Below are positions 8,901 to 18,017 of a DNA stretch of 64,000 nt, one piece after another. This DNA comes from UBA7672 sp047601145 (lineage in GTDB: Bacteria; Pseudomonadota; Alphaproteobacteria; Caulobacterales; Hyphomonadaceae): positions 1,550,001-1,614,000 of the forward strand of contig JASGJW010000001.1 of the NCBI GenBank assembly GCA_047601145.1. Reading direction: 5' to 3'. Made by a program: the position numbers and the translations under genes. The notes under the pieces are model-generated. The model had not been told where the DNA came from. It was given only the letters and a program-made list of their open reading frames with translations, and did no database searches. Each line of letters opens with the position of its first letter. Positions within the stretch are counted from its first letter, which is position 1.

Positions 8901-9442
8901 TACCGCTTGCCGCTTTCCTCGCGGCCGGCTGATCCCGGCGTTTGCGTGAAATCGATATGCGCCCTCGCGCCGACATCAGGGTCCTTCTCCGAATTCTTCG
9001 CGGCCTGCATCTCCCAGGCAAACCGGATCGGGTTCTTCGTCGAGGCCCAGATCGCCGCATCGAGCAGGTCGAACTCGAGCAGGGCGATATCCGGATCGTC
9101 CTTGCCCTTGAACCACGCGGCCGCCATGTCGCTCCAGTATTCGTCGATCTTGCGTGGGTCGCGGTTCTCGTTGAGAGCGCCCATCAAGCAGGCGTGGTAA
9201 TCCTGACCTTTCCCGATCAGGCAGAAATGCGCGTGTTGGCCCGAGCCCATCTCGCGGAACAGGTCGCCCGAGCGCGATGTGAAGAACCACAGGCGCGCCG
9301 CGCCGTCCTTGTCCGTCATGTGGGCCATGGGCTGCATGTGGCTGTGCGAGCCCTCGATGCCGAGCATGCCGGCGCGCACGTGCTGAAGCTGTTCGAACAG
9401 CTGTTTTTCCGGATGCTTCTCGGTCTTGTCCGTGTGGCCCAT
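8897..9442 (-). CDS. Pyridoxamine-phosphate-oxidase-like stress protein
   Basis: 181 residues of the split-barrel, flavin-binding fold used by general stress protein 26-type proteins. Characteristic are MQPMAHMTDKDGAARLWFFTSRSGDLFREM, of which the stretch LWFFTSRSGDLFREM is the strand-turn of the FMN site, and the closing ALLEFDLLDAAIWAS. Members bind FMN, FAD or F420; the role is usually stress-related and poorly defined. A single gene, cytoplasmic, convergent with the accA-coupled orphan with a 4-nt overlap of the stops. Confidence 0.75.
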   Translation of the reverse strand: MGHTDKTEKHPEKQLFEQLQHVRAGMLGIEGSHSHMQPMAHMTDKDGAARLWFFTSRSGDLFREMGSGQHAHFCLIGKGQDYHACLMGALNENRDPRKIDEYWSDMAAAWFKGKDDPDIALLEFDLLDAAIWASTKNPIRFAWEMQAAKNSEKDPDVGARAHIDFTQTPGSAGREESGKRY

Positions 9443-9679
9443 GGGGTCTCGCTCCTTGTTGCGGGGTGTCTTGGGAGCAACGGGTTGGGGGTGGCGTAGT
9501 TCCGACGGATTGACTTGTGTGAGGAACAGGATCAGAAGCTGGCCCGCTTCCTTTGGAGTTACGCCATGGGCGTTACCGTCATCTCCGCGCCGGGAACCTG
9601 CCCGGCTTACTGATCAGGCGACACGCGGTAGCGGTCGCCGGTCTTCGCGACACACCCAGCCTTTTCGGAAGCTCATTCC

Positions 9680-10990
9680 ATGTTCGAATTTCTCAGGCGT
9701 TCCTCGCCCCTGTGGCGCCACGCCAATTTCAACCGGCTCTGGACCGCCCAGATCCTCTCCGCCTTCGGCAGCCGCATCACGCGGACAGCCATTCCCATCA
9801 TTGCGGTGGGCGTGCTGGTCGTCTCGCCGTGGGAGGCTGCTGTCCTTTCTGCGCTGAGCTATGCGCCCTACGTCCTCGCCGGCCTGTTTGGCGGAGGCTT
9901 CGTCGAGCGCGCAAACAAGACGCGCCTGATGCTGTCGATGGACATCCTGCGTTTCATCATCGTCATCGCAACGCCGATCGCGTGGTATTTCAACGCGCTC
10001 AGCTTCCCTCTGCTGTGCCTGCTCGCCACGGCGGCAGGCGCCGCGAGCGCGCTGTTCCAGAATGCCGACACGGCGATCCTTCCCCGCCTCATTGGCAAGG
10101 ACCATCTGGTCGAGGCCAACTCGCGCCTGCAGGCCACGGAATCCATCGCCGAGCTGACGGGGCCCGGCGCAGCAGGCATTCTCATCGATCTCCTCACTGC
10201 GCCCGTCGCGATGATCGTCGATGCATTCACCTTCCTCTGGTCGGCCTTCTGGCTCTGGCGGATTCCGAAGCAGGATGCTCAGGCTACGGAAGAGGCAAAA
10301 GCCGAGACTGTGATTCAGGCTTCAGTCTGGAGGGTGCTGCGCGACGACATCGTCGTGGGCTTCCGCGCCATCGCGAACTGCCCGCCCATGCGCGCCATCA
10401 TCACCGCGACAGCCTTCTGGTACGTTGCGGCAGGCTTCTTCTTCGCCACGCTGATGGTGTTCTTGCTGCGCGTGCTGGAGCTCAATCCGGCCGTGATCGG
10501 CATCGTCATCTCGGTAGGCGGCGCCAGCGCGCTGATCGGCTCGCTATGCGCACGGCCGCTGGCCAGGTTGATTGGCTATGGTCCCGCGCTCGTGACGGGC
10601 TTCTGCATCAGCGTGCTCGGTCTCCTGATGCTGATCCCCGCCGCGGCGTTCAAGGCGTGGGCGATACCGTTCCTGGTGGCGCAGCAATTCCTCGGTGACT
10701 TCGGGATCATGATGTTCACGATCCTGGCCGTCAGCCTGCAGCAGAAACTGCTGCCCGAGGACGAGCTGGCCCGCGCCAACGGTTTCAACCAGGTGGTCAA
10801 CGGGCTCGGCATGACGGTGTCGATTCTGATCGCCGGCGGTGTCGCCGAAACGATCGGTGTCGCCAACACGGTGATGCTGGGTGCAGGCATCGGCGTCATC
10901 GGCATCATTCCGCTGATGACGCGCCACCTGCTCGGCATCCGTGAGGAGCCGGCCGGGCGTGATGAACCGGTGGCGCAAGGGGCAGGCTGA
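9680..10990 (+). CDS. MFS transporter, enterobactin-exporter-like
   Basis: 436 residues with about 12 hydrophobic segments. The N-terminus (LWRHANFNRLWTAQILSAFG) is the hallmark of the MFS_3/EntS-like branch, whose members export siderophores, macrolides or related small molecules. The inner-membrane location is clear. The substrate is not indicated; no siderophore genes are nearby. The ribosome site is weak (GGAAG about 9 nt before the ATG). A GC-rich hairpin follows 10 nt after the stop. Confidence 0.85.
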   Translation: MFEFLRRSSPLWRHANFNRLWTAQILSAFGSRITRTAIPIIAVGVLVVSPWEAAVLSALSYAPYVLAGLFGGGFVERANKTRLMLSMDILRFIIVIATPIAWYFNALSFPLLCLLATAAGAASALFQNADTAILPRLIGKDHLVEANSRLQATESIAELTGPGAAGILIDLLTAPVAMIVDAFTFLWSAFWLWRIPKQDAQATEEAKAETVIQASVWRVLRDDIVVGFRAIANCPPMRAIITATAFWYVAAGFFFATLMVFLLRVLELNPAVIGIVISVGGASALIGSLCARPLARLIGYGPALVTGFCISVLGLLMLIPAAAFKAWAIPFLVAQQFLGDFGIMMFTILAVSLQQKLLPEDELARANGFNQVVNGLGMTVSILIAGGVAETIGVANTVMLGAGIGVIGIIPLMTRHLLGIREEPAGRDEPVAQGAG

Positions 10991-11000
10991 AATGCAATCA

Positions 11001-11022
11001 GCCCGGACCGCGAGGTCCGGGC
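11001..11022. terminator. Hairpin between convergent MFS gene and secA
   Basis: A perfect 9-bp stem GCCCGGACC / GGTCCGGGC with a 4-nt loop lies between the two convergent stop codons. T-richness is weak on both sides (TTCTTG on plus, TGATTGCATT on minus), so a bidirectional terminator is likely but not certain. Confidence 0.65.
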
Positions 11023-11049
11023 TGATCCATTCTTGTCCGACTTGCCGGC

Positions 11050-13773
11050 TTATGCGCTCGCGGCAGTCACATCGCCATGGCAGTTCTTGTAGCGCTTGCC
11101 CGAGCCGCAGGGGCAGGGCGCGTTGCGCGGCGTCGCAGCCCACGCCGCGGGCACGGAGCCTGACGGCGGCGTTTGCGCCTGCTGCTGCGGAGCGGCCTGG
11201 GCCGGGGCAGCTTGCGGACGCGAGGCGATCTGCTGCGGGGCAGGCTGGCGGGCATTCCCGGCATCAGCGCCCGGCGGCTGTTCCTGCACGAACTGGCCGC
11301 GCATCAGTACGCGGGTGACGCCCGCGCGCAGGTCGCTCAGCAGGCGTTCGAACAGGGTGAAGGCTTCGTTCTTGAACTCGTTCAGCGGATCGCGCTGGGC
11401 ATAGCCACGCAGGTGGATGACGGAACGCAGCTGGTCGAGGTGCCAGAGGTGTTCGCGCCAGCGCGTGTCGACTTCCTGCAGCAGCACCTGCTTCTCGAGC
11501 CAGCGCATGCGCTCTTCGCCGACGGCGGCGGTTTTTTGCGTATAGAAATCATCCGCTGCGGCGACCAGCTTGGCGGCGACTTCCAGCGTTGCGGCGCCTT
11601 CCTCGTGCGCCCACTCGCGTACCGGAGCTGCGATGCCGAGCACGTCGGCGACCTCTTCCTCGAGGTCGCCGAGGTTCCACTGCTCGACATAGGCTTTCTC
11701 CGGCATGTGGCGCAGGCACATGTCGTTGATCAGCTGGTGGCGCATTTCCTTGACCACGTCGGTGACGCTGGAGGCGCGCATGAATTCGATGCGCTGCTCG
11801 AAGATCGCTTTCCGCTGGTCATTGGTGACATCGTCGAATTTCAGCAGGTTCTTGCGGATCTCGAAGTTGCGCTGTTCGACACGCTTCTGCGAGGTCTCGA
11901 GCGCCTTGTTCATCCACTTGTGGGTGATGGCCTCGTCTTCCTTGATGCCGAGGCCGCGCATGATCGCGTCGAGGCGTTCGGCGGCGAAGATGCGCAGCAG
12001 GTCGTCCTCGAGGCAGATGTAGAATTTCGAACGGCCCGGGTCGCCCTGGCGGCCGGTGCGGCCGCGCAGCTGGTTGTCGATGCGGCGGCTTTCGTGACGC
12101 TCGGTCGCGAGAACGTAGAGACCGCCAGCGGCCAGCGCCTCGGCCTTCTTGGCGGCGACATCGGCTTCGATCTTGGCGCGCAGCGACGCGGTTTCTTCTT
12201 CCGTCAGGTCGCGGCCGAGTTCCTTGGCCTTCTCGGCGCCTTCGTCTTCGACGCGCATCTCGATGTTGCCGCCGAGCTGGATGTCGGTGCCACGGCCGGC
12301 CATGTTGGTGGCGACCGTGACGGCGCCTGGCACGCCGGCCTGGGCGACGATGTGGGCTTCCTGTTCGTGGTGGCGGGCGTTCAGCACCTTGTGCGGAATG
12401 CGCTCGGCCGACAGGAGGTTGGAGACGACTTCCGATTTCTCGATCGACACTGTGCCGACCAGCACCGGCTGCTTGCGGCGCACACAGTCGCGGATGTCGG
12501 CGATCACCGCCTTGTATTTCTCTTTCGCGGTCCGGTAGACGACGTCGTCTTCGTCGATCCGTTTGATCGGCTTGTTGGTCGGGATCTCGGTGACTTCCAG
12601 CTTGTAGATGTCGGAGAATTCCTGCGCCTCGGTCGAGGCCGTGCCGGTCATGCCGGCCAGCTTGTCGTACAGGCGGAAATAGTTCTGGAAGGTGATCGAG
12701 GCCAGCGTCTGGTTCTCGGGCTGGATCTTCGTCTTCTCTTTCGCCTCGATTGCCTGGTGGAGGCCTTCGGATAGGCGGCGGCCCTGCATCATGCGGCCGG
12801 TGAATTCGTCGATCAGGACAACCTCGCCATTCTTGACGATGTAGTCCTTGTCTTTCTGGAACAGCTTGTGAGCGCGCAGCGCCTGGTTCGCATGGTGGAC
12901 GAGCGTGATGTTCGCGGGCTCGTAGAGCGAGCCCTGCAGGATGCCGGCCTGCACCATCAGCTCTTCGATCTTCTCGTTGCCGCTCTCGGAATAGACGACC
13001 GAGCGTTGCTTCTCATCGAGCGTGTAGTCCTCGGTCTTGAGCAGCGGGATGATGGCGTCGATCGCCTGGTAGAGTTCCGAACGGTCATCCGTCGGACCGG
13101 AGATGATGAGCGGTGTGCGGCTCTCGTCCACGAGAATGGAGTCGACCTCGTCGACGATCGCATAGCGGTGGCCGCGCTGGACCATGTCGGCCAGCGAGTA
13201 CTTCATGTTGTCGCGAAGATAGTCGAAGCCGAATTCGTTGTTGGTGCCGTAGGTGACATCGCAGGCGTAGGACGCGCGGCGCTGCGCGTCGTCAAGGCCG
13301 TGGATGATCTTGCCGACCGACAGGCCGAGGAAACGGTAGACCTGGCCCATCCAGTCTGCGTCGCGGCTGGCGAGGTAGTCGTTGACGGTGATGACGTGGA
13401 CACCGCGGCCTTCGAGGGCGTTGAGGTAGACCGGCGCGGTCGCGACCAGGGTCTTGCCTTCGCCGGTGCGCATCTCGGAGATGCCGCCCTTGTGGAGAAC
13501 CATCCCGCCGATCAGCTGGACGTCGAAATGACGCAGGCCGAGGGTGCGCTTGGCCGCCTCGCGGACGGTCGCGAAAGCTTCAGGAAGGATGTTGTCGAGC
13601 TTGGCGCCGTTGGCGACCTGCTGTCGGAAGTCGCGGGTGCGCTGTTTCAGCGCGTCATCCGACAGGGCTTCAGTCACCGGCTCGAGCGCGTTGATGCGCT
13701 GGACGATGGACCTGTAGGGCCTGACTTTTCGTTCGTTGACCGAACCGAAAAGTTTCGTGGCGATTCCGAGCAT
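11050..13773 (-). CDS. secA: Preprotein translocase ATPase SecA
   Basis: 907 residues, full length for SecA. It drives unfolded precursor proteins through SecYEG at the inner membrane. Seen in order: N-terminal KLFGSVNERKVRPYR, Walker A MRTGEGKTLVA, VITVNDYLASRDA, the DEAD-like Walker B VDEVDSILVDESRTPLIISG, the second helicase domain NMAGRGTDIQLGGN and GRTGRQGDPG. A Pro/Gln/Ala linker leads to the C-terminal zinc finger PCPCGSGKRYKNCHG that contacts SecB and ribosomes. It is divergent from the peptidyl-prolyl isomerase lipoprotein, a common alphaproteobacterial order. Confidence 0.99.
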   Translation of the reverse strand: MLGIATKLFGSVNERKVRPYRSIVQRINALEPVTEALSDDALKQRTRDFRQQVANGAKLDNILPEAFATVREAAKRTLGLRHFDVQLIGGMVLHKGGISEMRTGEGKTLVATAPVYLNALEGRGVHVITVNDYLASRDADWMGQVYRFLGLSVGKIIHGLDDAQRRASYACDVTYGTNNEFGFDYLRDNMKYSLADMVQRGHRYAIVDEVDSILVDESRTPLIISGPTDDRSELYQAIDAIIPLLKTEDYTLDEKQRSVVYSESGNEKIEELMVQAGILQGSLYEPANITLVHHANQALRAHKLFQKDKDYIVKNGEVVLIDEFTGRMMQGRRLSEGLHQAIEAKEKTKIQPENQTLASITFQNYFRLYDKLAGMTGTASTEAQEFSDIYKLEVTEIPTNKPIKRIDEDDVVYRTAKEKYKAVIADIRDCVRRKQPVLVGTVSIEKSEVVSNLLSAERIPHKVLNARHHEQEAHIVAQAGVPGAVTVATNMAGRGTDIQLGGNIEMRVEDEGAEKAKELGRDLTEEETASLRAKIEADVAAKKAEALAAGGLYVLATERHESRRIDNQLRGRTGRQGDPGRSKFYICLEDDLLRIFAAERLDAIMRGLGIKEDEAITHKWMNKALETSQKRVEQRNFEIRKNLLKFDDVTNDQRKAIFEQRIEFMRASSVTDVVKEMRHQLINDMCLRHMPEKAYVEQWNLGDLEEEVADVLGIAAPVREWAHEEGAATLEVAAKLVAAADDFYTQKTAAVGEERMRWLEKQVLLQEVDTRWREHLWHLDQLRSVIHLRGYAQRDPLNEFKNEAFTLFERLLSDLRAGVTRVLMRGQFVQEQPPGADAGNARQPAPQQIASRPQAAPAQAAPQQQAQTPPSGSVPAAWAATPRNAPCPCGSGKRYKNCHGDVTAASA

Positions 13774-14006
13774 TGCGATATTCCGCTGCCAGCCTTCCGC
13801 GACGGTCGCGGGACCCCTCGATATATAGTGTATCCGGGGGAAATATCCGGCCGCGGCTACGACCGCGCAAAACCCCGGAACTCCCTTGCGGAACTCCCTC
13901 GACTTGCGCGTGGGCGAGACGTAAGGACCAGCTTTCCCAGTGTCAATCTTGGTGCTGGATGCCCTGACTGCCTGAAGACAGCTTTAACAGCTTGAGGAGC
14001 CCGGGG

Positions 14007-15137
14007 ATGGCTTTTGGGACACGCTTCACGGGCCTTTCGGCCGCCATTCTGGCCGCAGGCCTCACCCTGTCAGGGTGCGGCGGAGACGCCCCGCCGCCGC
14101 CCGAGGAAGAGGCAGCCGCCCCCTCGGCCGAGGCGGCAACAGTTAACGGCCAGACCATCTATGTCTCGGATGTCGAGCTGGAGGCCCGCCTGAAGGGCGT
14201 CATCCGGCAGGGCGAGACGCTCGAAATCGACAGCGCCGAGTTCAACGAGATCCTCGATAAGCTGATCGACTGGAAGCTCCTGGCCATGGAAGCCATCGGC
14301 AAGGGCCTCGACGAGGAGCCGGAAGCGCGCCACCGCCTCGCGACCGCTCGCGACGACGTGCTCGGCAATATCCTGCTCGAGCACATTGCCGAGGAGAAAG
14401 TCGACGAGGCCGCCATCCTCAAGATGTACCAGACCCAGGTCGAGCTGATGAAGCCGCAGCTCGATGACGAGGCGCATGTGCGCCACATCCTGGCGCCGAC
14501 AAAGGAGGCGATCGACAAGATCGCGGTCGAGCTGAAGGGCGGCGCCGAGTTCACCGTGCTGGCCGCACGCCGCTCGACCGACGAGGCCACCCGCATGGAT
14601 GGCGGCGATCTCGGCTACATGACGGCCGGGGACGCGACGCCCGAATTCGCCAAGGTGATCCGCTCGACCCCGAATGGCGGCGTCTCGAAGCCGTTCGAGG
14701 ACCAGATGGGCTGGCACATCGTGAAGATCGACGATGTGCGCAAGGAACAACCGCCGTCCATCGAGGACCTGCGCGAGCCGATCGTCCAGTTCCTCCGCCG
14801 CACGCAGCTGCAGGAAGTACTGAAGGACCTGCGCGCCAAGGCGGAGATCCTGAAGAAGACCTCGCCGCGCAACTCGCGCCTTGACGATCCGCAGGAGCCT
14901 GCGCGCGCAGCGCCTGCGCCCACGACGCCCGTCCTCACGCCTGAGCCCGCTCCTGCCCAGGCGCCTCCGGCTGAAACGCCGAAGCCTGCAGCGCCGGCCG
15001 CTACGCCCGCACCGCAACCGGTTGCGCCAGCGCCCGCCAAGCCGCCGGCGGCAACACCAGCCAAGCCACCAGCCACGACACCGGCGACCCCGGCCCCCAC
15101 AACTCCCGCACCGGCCAAGCCGGCGCCCAATCCGTAG
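14007..15137 (+). CDS. Parvulin-type peptidyl-prolyl isomerase lipoprotein
   Basis: 376 residues. The signal ends at lipobox LSGC (MAFGTRFTGLSAAILAAGLTLSGC, split here at the Cys), so it is anchored facing the periplasm. Residues about 45-150 form a SurA/PrsA-like chaperone region, and the parvulin domain follows (VRHILAPTKEAIDKI, FTVLAARRSTDEATRMDGGDLGY, FEDQMGWHIVKIDDV). The last 85 residues are almost pure Pro/Ala/Thr/Lys repeat, probably a flexible periplasmic spacer. The ATG at 14007 follows GAGGAGCCCGGGG. It is the first gene of a run with argJ and mutT, divergent from secA, and folding of SecA-exported proteins is its likely job. Confidence 0.88.
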   Translation: MAFGTRFTGLSAAILAAGLTLSGCGGDAPPPPEEEAAAPSAEAATVNGQTIYVSDVELEARLKGVIRQGETLEIDSAEFNEILDKLIDWKLLAMEAIGKGLDEEPEARHRLATARDDVLGNILLEHIAEEKVDEAAILKMYQTQVELMKPQLDDEAHVRHILAPTKEAIDKIAVELKGGAEFTVLAARRSTDEATRMDGGDLGYMTAGDATPEFAKVIRSTPNGGVSKPFEDQMGWHIVKIDDVRKEQPPSIEDLREPIVQFLRRTQLQEVLKDLRAKAEILKKTSPRNSRLDDPQEPARAAPAPTTPVLTPEPAPAQAPPAETPKPAAPAATPAPQPVAPAPAKPPAATPAKPPATTPATPAPTTPAPAKPAPNP

Positions 15138-15162
15138 GAAATCGCCCGTCTTGGCCAGCAAC

Positions 15163-16404
15163 ATGGACCTGCCCGTCTCCCCGCTCGCCCCCGAACGGTT
15201 CCCGGTGCTGCCGAAAGTGGCCGGCATGGAAGTCACGACGCATTCGCTCGGCCTCTACAAGGGCAAGGTGCGCGATGATCTTCTCGTCGTTCACTTTCCG
15301 AACGGCGCCGCCGCAGGCGGCATCTTCACCAACTCCTCGACCCGGTCGGACGATGTCGACTGGTGCCGCGAGGCGCTGAAGTCGGGCGGGGGCAGGGCGC
15401 GGGTATTGGTGGTCAACACCGGTAATTCCAATGCGTTCACCGGCGCGGCCGGCATCGCCAAGAACCGGGCGACCATCGCGTCAGCAAGCAAGATGTCGGG
15501 CTGCAAGGACCACGAGGTCTTCGTGTCCGCCACCGGCGTGATCGGCGAACCGCTGCCGGCTCACATCGTCTCGGGAGGGGTCGAGCAGGTGTGGGGAAAG
15601 CTCGGTGCACCCGACTGGGAAAAGGTCGCCAACTGCATCCGGACGACGGACACGTTTGCCAAGGCCGCCGGCGAGGTCGTCGACCTCAACCGCCGCAATG
15701 TCTCGATCGTCGGCGTCGCCAAGGGTTCGGGCATGATCCAGCCCAACATGGCGACGACGCTCAACTACATGTTCACCGACGCCAATCTCGGCCCGAAGGT
15801 CTGCCAGGCGCTGATCTCGAAGCTGGGCGATCTCACCTACAATTGCATCACGGTCGATAGCGACACCTCGACCTCGGACACGTTGCTGTTCTTCGCGACG
15901 GGCGCGGCGGGCGGTGAGCCGATCGACAACCCGGACGACCCACGCCTTGCCGGTTTCATCGAGGCGATGCACCGCGTCTTGCTCGACCTCGCCAAGCAGA
16001 TCGTGCGTGACGGCGAGGGCGCCACCAAGATCATCGAGATCACGGTGGAAGGCGCCGCCAGCGACGCCTCGGCCAAGACCATTGCCTGCTCGATCGCCAA
16101 CTCGCCGCTGGTGAAGACGGCCATCGCCGCTGGCGACGCCAACTGGGGCCGGGTCGTCATGGCTGTCGGAAAGACATCGGAACCCGTTGAGCGCGACCGC
16201 ATCTCGCTCTGGTTCGGCGACCACCAGGTTGCGAAGGACGGCGCCCGGTCCCCGGATTATTCGGAGGAAAAAGCCACCCGTACCGTTTCGGGACAGGAGG
16301 TCTTCATCCGCGTTGACGTGGGAGTTGGCCGCGGAAAGGCCCGTGTCTGGACCTGCGATCTCACCGATGGTTACGTGAAGATAAACGGCGCCTACAGAAG
16401 TTGA
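15163..16404 (+). CDS. argJ: Bifunctional glutamate N-acetyltransferase / N-acetylglutamate synthase
   Basis: 413 residues. It moves the acetyl group from N-acetylornithine to glutamate, recycling it in arginine synthesis; some also use acetyl-CoA. The autocleavage site is seen in GVAKGSGMIQPNMATTL, where the Thr after MA becomes the nucleophile of the beta chain. Other conserved pieces are VVNTGNSNAFTGAAG, SATGVIGEPLP and NSPLVKTAIAAGDANWGR. The ATG at 15163 gives the usual LPVSPLAP start; TTG 15151 is possible. It begins 25 nt after the isomerase gene. The presence of argD and argF at 28-30 kb fits the pathway. Confidence 0.96.
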   Translation: MDLPVSPLAPERFPVLPKVAGMEVTTHSLGLYKGKVRDDLLVVHFPNGAAAGGIFTNSSTRSDDVDWCREALKSGGGRARVLVVNTGNSNAFTGAAGIAKNRATIASASKMSGCKDHEVFVSATGVIGEPLPAHIVSGGVEQVWGKLGAPDWEKVANCIRTTDTFAKAAGEVVDLNRRNVSIVGVAKGSGMIQPNMATTLNYMFTDANLGPKVCQALISKLGDLTYNCITVDSDTSTSDTLLFFATGAAGGEPIDNPDDPRLAGFIEAMHRVLLDLAKQIVRDGEGATKIIEITVEGAASDASAKTIACSIANSPLVKTAIAAGDANWGRVVMAVGKTSEPVERDRISLWFGDHQVAKDGARSPDYSEEKATRTVSGQEVFIRVDVGVGRGKARVWTCDLTDGYVKINGAYRS

Positions 16405-16463
16405 GCGCCCCCGCACACTCAAACCACACCTCGTTATGACACAAGAACTCTCGCGCAAGACCG

Positions 16464-16871
16464 TTGGTGATTGTCGCCGCGGCGGCGTTTGTGCGGAGCG
16501 ATGGGCGTCTGCTTCTAGCGCAGAGGCCCGCAGGCAAGTCGATGGCAGGTCTCTGGGAATTCCCAGGCGGCAAGGTCGAAGCCGGCGAAACCCCTCAGGG
16601 CGCGCTTGCGCGCGAACTGAAGGAAGAGCTGGGCGTGACCGTTGCCGAGGCCGACATGGAAGCCTTCTCGTTCGCCTCGCACACCTACGAGAAGTTTCAC
16701 CTGCTCATGCCGGTCTTCATGATCCGGCGCTGGGAAGGCGAGGTCAAAGCCCTGGAGGGGCAGCAGCTCGCATGGGTGTCGGCAAAGGAGATCAGGGACT
16801 ATCCTGCCCCTGCAGCCGACGTGCCCCTGTTCGAGCAATTCATCGATTGGTCGAAGGCGGGACGCGCATGA
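16464..16871 (+). CDS. mutT: Nudix hydrolase MutT (8-oxo-dGTP diphosphatase type)
   Basis: 135 residues. It hydrolyses oxidised nucleoside triphosphates such as 8-oxo-dGTP to prevent mutation. The Nudix box is complete: GGKVEAGETPQGALARELKEELG (the core GETPQGALARELKEEL carries the metal-binding Glu residues). The start WEFPGGK is typical of MutT. No ATG is available: an in-frame stop lies upstream, so translation begins at TTG 16464 or GTG 16467. The stop codon overlaps the start of the Flp pilin gene (ATGA). Confidence 0.92.
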   Translation: MVIVAAAAFVRSDGRLLLAQRPAGKSMAGLWEFPGGKVEAGETPQGALARELKEELGVTVAEADMEAFSFASHTYEKFHLLMPVFMIRRWEGEVKALEGQQLAWVSAKEIRDYPAPAADVPLFEQFIDWSKAGRA

Positions 16872-17044
16872 AAGCCCTCAAGAACCTCCTGAAACTCGCT
16901 CGCGAGCGTTCCGGCGCCACGGCGATCGAATACGCCCTCATCGGCGGCATCATCTGCATCGCGATCGTTGCCGGCGCGACGACGCTTGGCCAGTCGGCGA
17001 ACGACAGCTTCACTAACGTCCACGACAAGGTCTGGGGCCCGTAA
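16868..17044 (+). CDS. Flp/Fap-type pilin
   Basis: 58 residues. This is a prepilin of the Tad/Flp class: a short basic leader ending SG at residues 15-16, then ATAIEY with Glu at +5 and Tyr at +6, then a hydrophobic helix (ALIGGIICIAIVAGATTLG) and a short polar tail. The processing site is expected after Gly16 by a CpaA-type peptidase. Mature Flp pilins build adhesive or motile pili. No other tad/cpa gene is in the window. The start codon overlaps the mutT stop in ATGA, so it is coupled to mutT. Confidence 0.88.
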   Translation: MKALKNLLKLARERSGATAIEYALIGGIICIAIVAGATTLGQSANDSFTNVHDKVWGP

Positions 17045-17049
17045 GCGGC

Positions 17050-17979
17050 CTAGCCTTTCGGCCCGGTCTTTTCGCCAGCGCCCTGTTCCTTGACGCCGAG
17101 CGCATCGGCGAGACGCACCGTTGCGCTGCCCGGCCGTTTCGCCTTCGGTTGGTCAGGCCCGGGAGCCCAGCCTGACAGCGTGACAAGTTCGAACGTCGCC
17201 CGCACGCGCCCGTCCGGATCGCCGAAGCGCTGGGCGTAGATTTCCATCGCCCGCATCAGGATGCCGCGCGTCAGCGGTGGGGCGGTGCGGTTGGCGAAGG
17301 CGGCCGTCTCGCCCATCCCGCGCAGGTCGGCCAGCAGCTTCAGTGGATGGGCATAGCGCACCGTACGCGCATCATTGTCGGCGACGGGCATCGCGAACTG
17401 CGTCCGCTGGAGAAGGCCGGCGGCGTCGATCACGTCCATCATCGGCGACACGCGGTTCGCCGCCCCGCCCCGGATTTCTTCTTCCGCCGCCAGCAGGGAC
17501 TGGCGCAGTTCCGTCAGCGTGCGTCCGCCCAGCACGGTGGCGATGAACAGCCCGTCGGGCTTAAGGATGCGCCGGATCTGGATCAGCGCGCCCGGCAGGT
17601 CGTTGACCCAGTGCAGCGATAGCGCCGAGACGACTAGATCGAAAGATTGTTCCTGGAAGGGCAGTGCTTCTTCATCCGCCTGCATGTGCCCGAACGCGAG
17701 CGACAGGTCTGCGGAGACGACCTCTCCGATCTTGCCCGCCACTAAAGGATCAGCATTCAGCGTATTTCCCAGCGTTCCGTCGTGCGCGCCGAGATCCAGC
17801 ACGCGGTCGAACCGCCGGTTAATCGCCGACAGGCGCAACGCGATGTCTTCCGCTGCGATCCGCTTCAGGAAAGCATAGTCGCCATAACCGGCCGCTGCGC
17901 GCCCCCGCCTGCGGGCATGCAGCTCACGGTCGAAGATCCTGATCGGATCTGTAGGGGGAGCGGGGGTTGGGGCAGCCAT
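17050..17979 (-). CDS. SAM-dependent methyltransferase, BioC/NDUFAF5-like
   Basis: 309 residues. The N-terminus IRIFDRELHARRRGRAAAGY, followed by a SAM-binding loop RVLDLGAHDGTLGN, resembles the alphaproteobacterial relatives of NDUFAF5, which modify an arginine in respiratory complex I, and of BioC. The motif GAHDGTLG replaces the usual GxGxG. Later motifs are FDLVVSALSLHWVNDLPGAL and ILKPDGLFIATVLGG. It is divergent from the broken comF; the methyltransferase-comF-grxC order is familiar from alphaproteobacteria. Which substrate it uses is not decided by sequence. Confidence 0.8.
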   Translation of the reverse strand: MAAPTPAPPTDPIRIFDRELHARRRGRAAAGYGDYAFLKRIAAEDIALRLSAINRRFDRVLDLGAHDGTLGNTLNADPLVAGKIGEVVSADLSLAFGHMQADEEALPFQEQSFDLVVSALSLHWVNDLPGALIQIRRILKPDGLFIATVLGGRTLTELRQSLLAAEEEIRGGAANRVSPMMDVIDAAGLLQRTQFAMPVADNDARTVRYAHPLKLLADLRGMGETAAFANRTAPPLTRGILMRAMEIYAQRFGDPDGRVRATFELVTLSGWAPGPDQPKAKRPGSATVRLADALGVKEQGAGEKTGPKG

Positions 17980-18017
17980 CGGGGCACCATGTAGCGGCTC
18001 GCCACCGGAAAGATAAG

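Noticed and set aside
11173..12774. 533-codon plus-strand frame antisense to secA
   Set aside because: secA is certain; the antisense frame has no recognisable domain.
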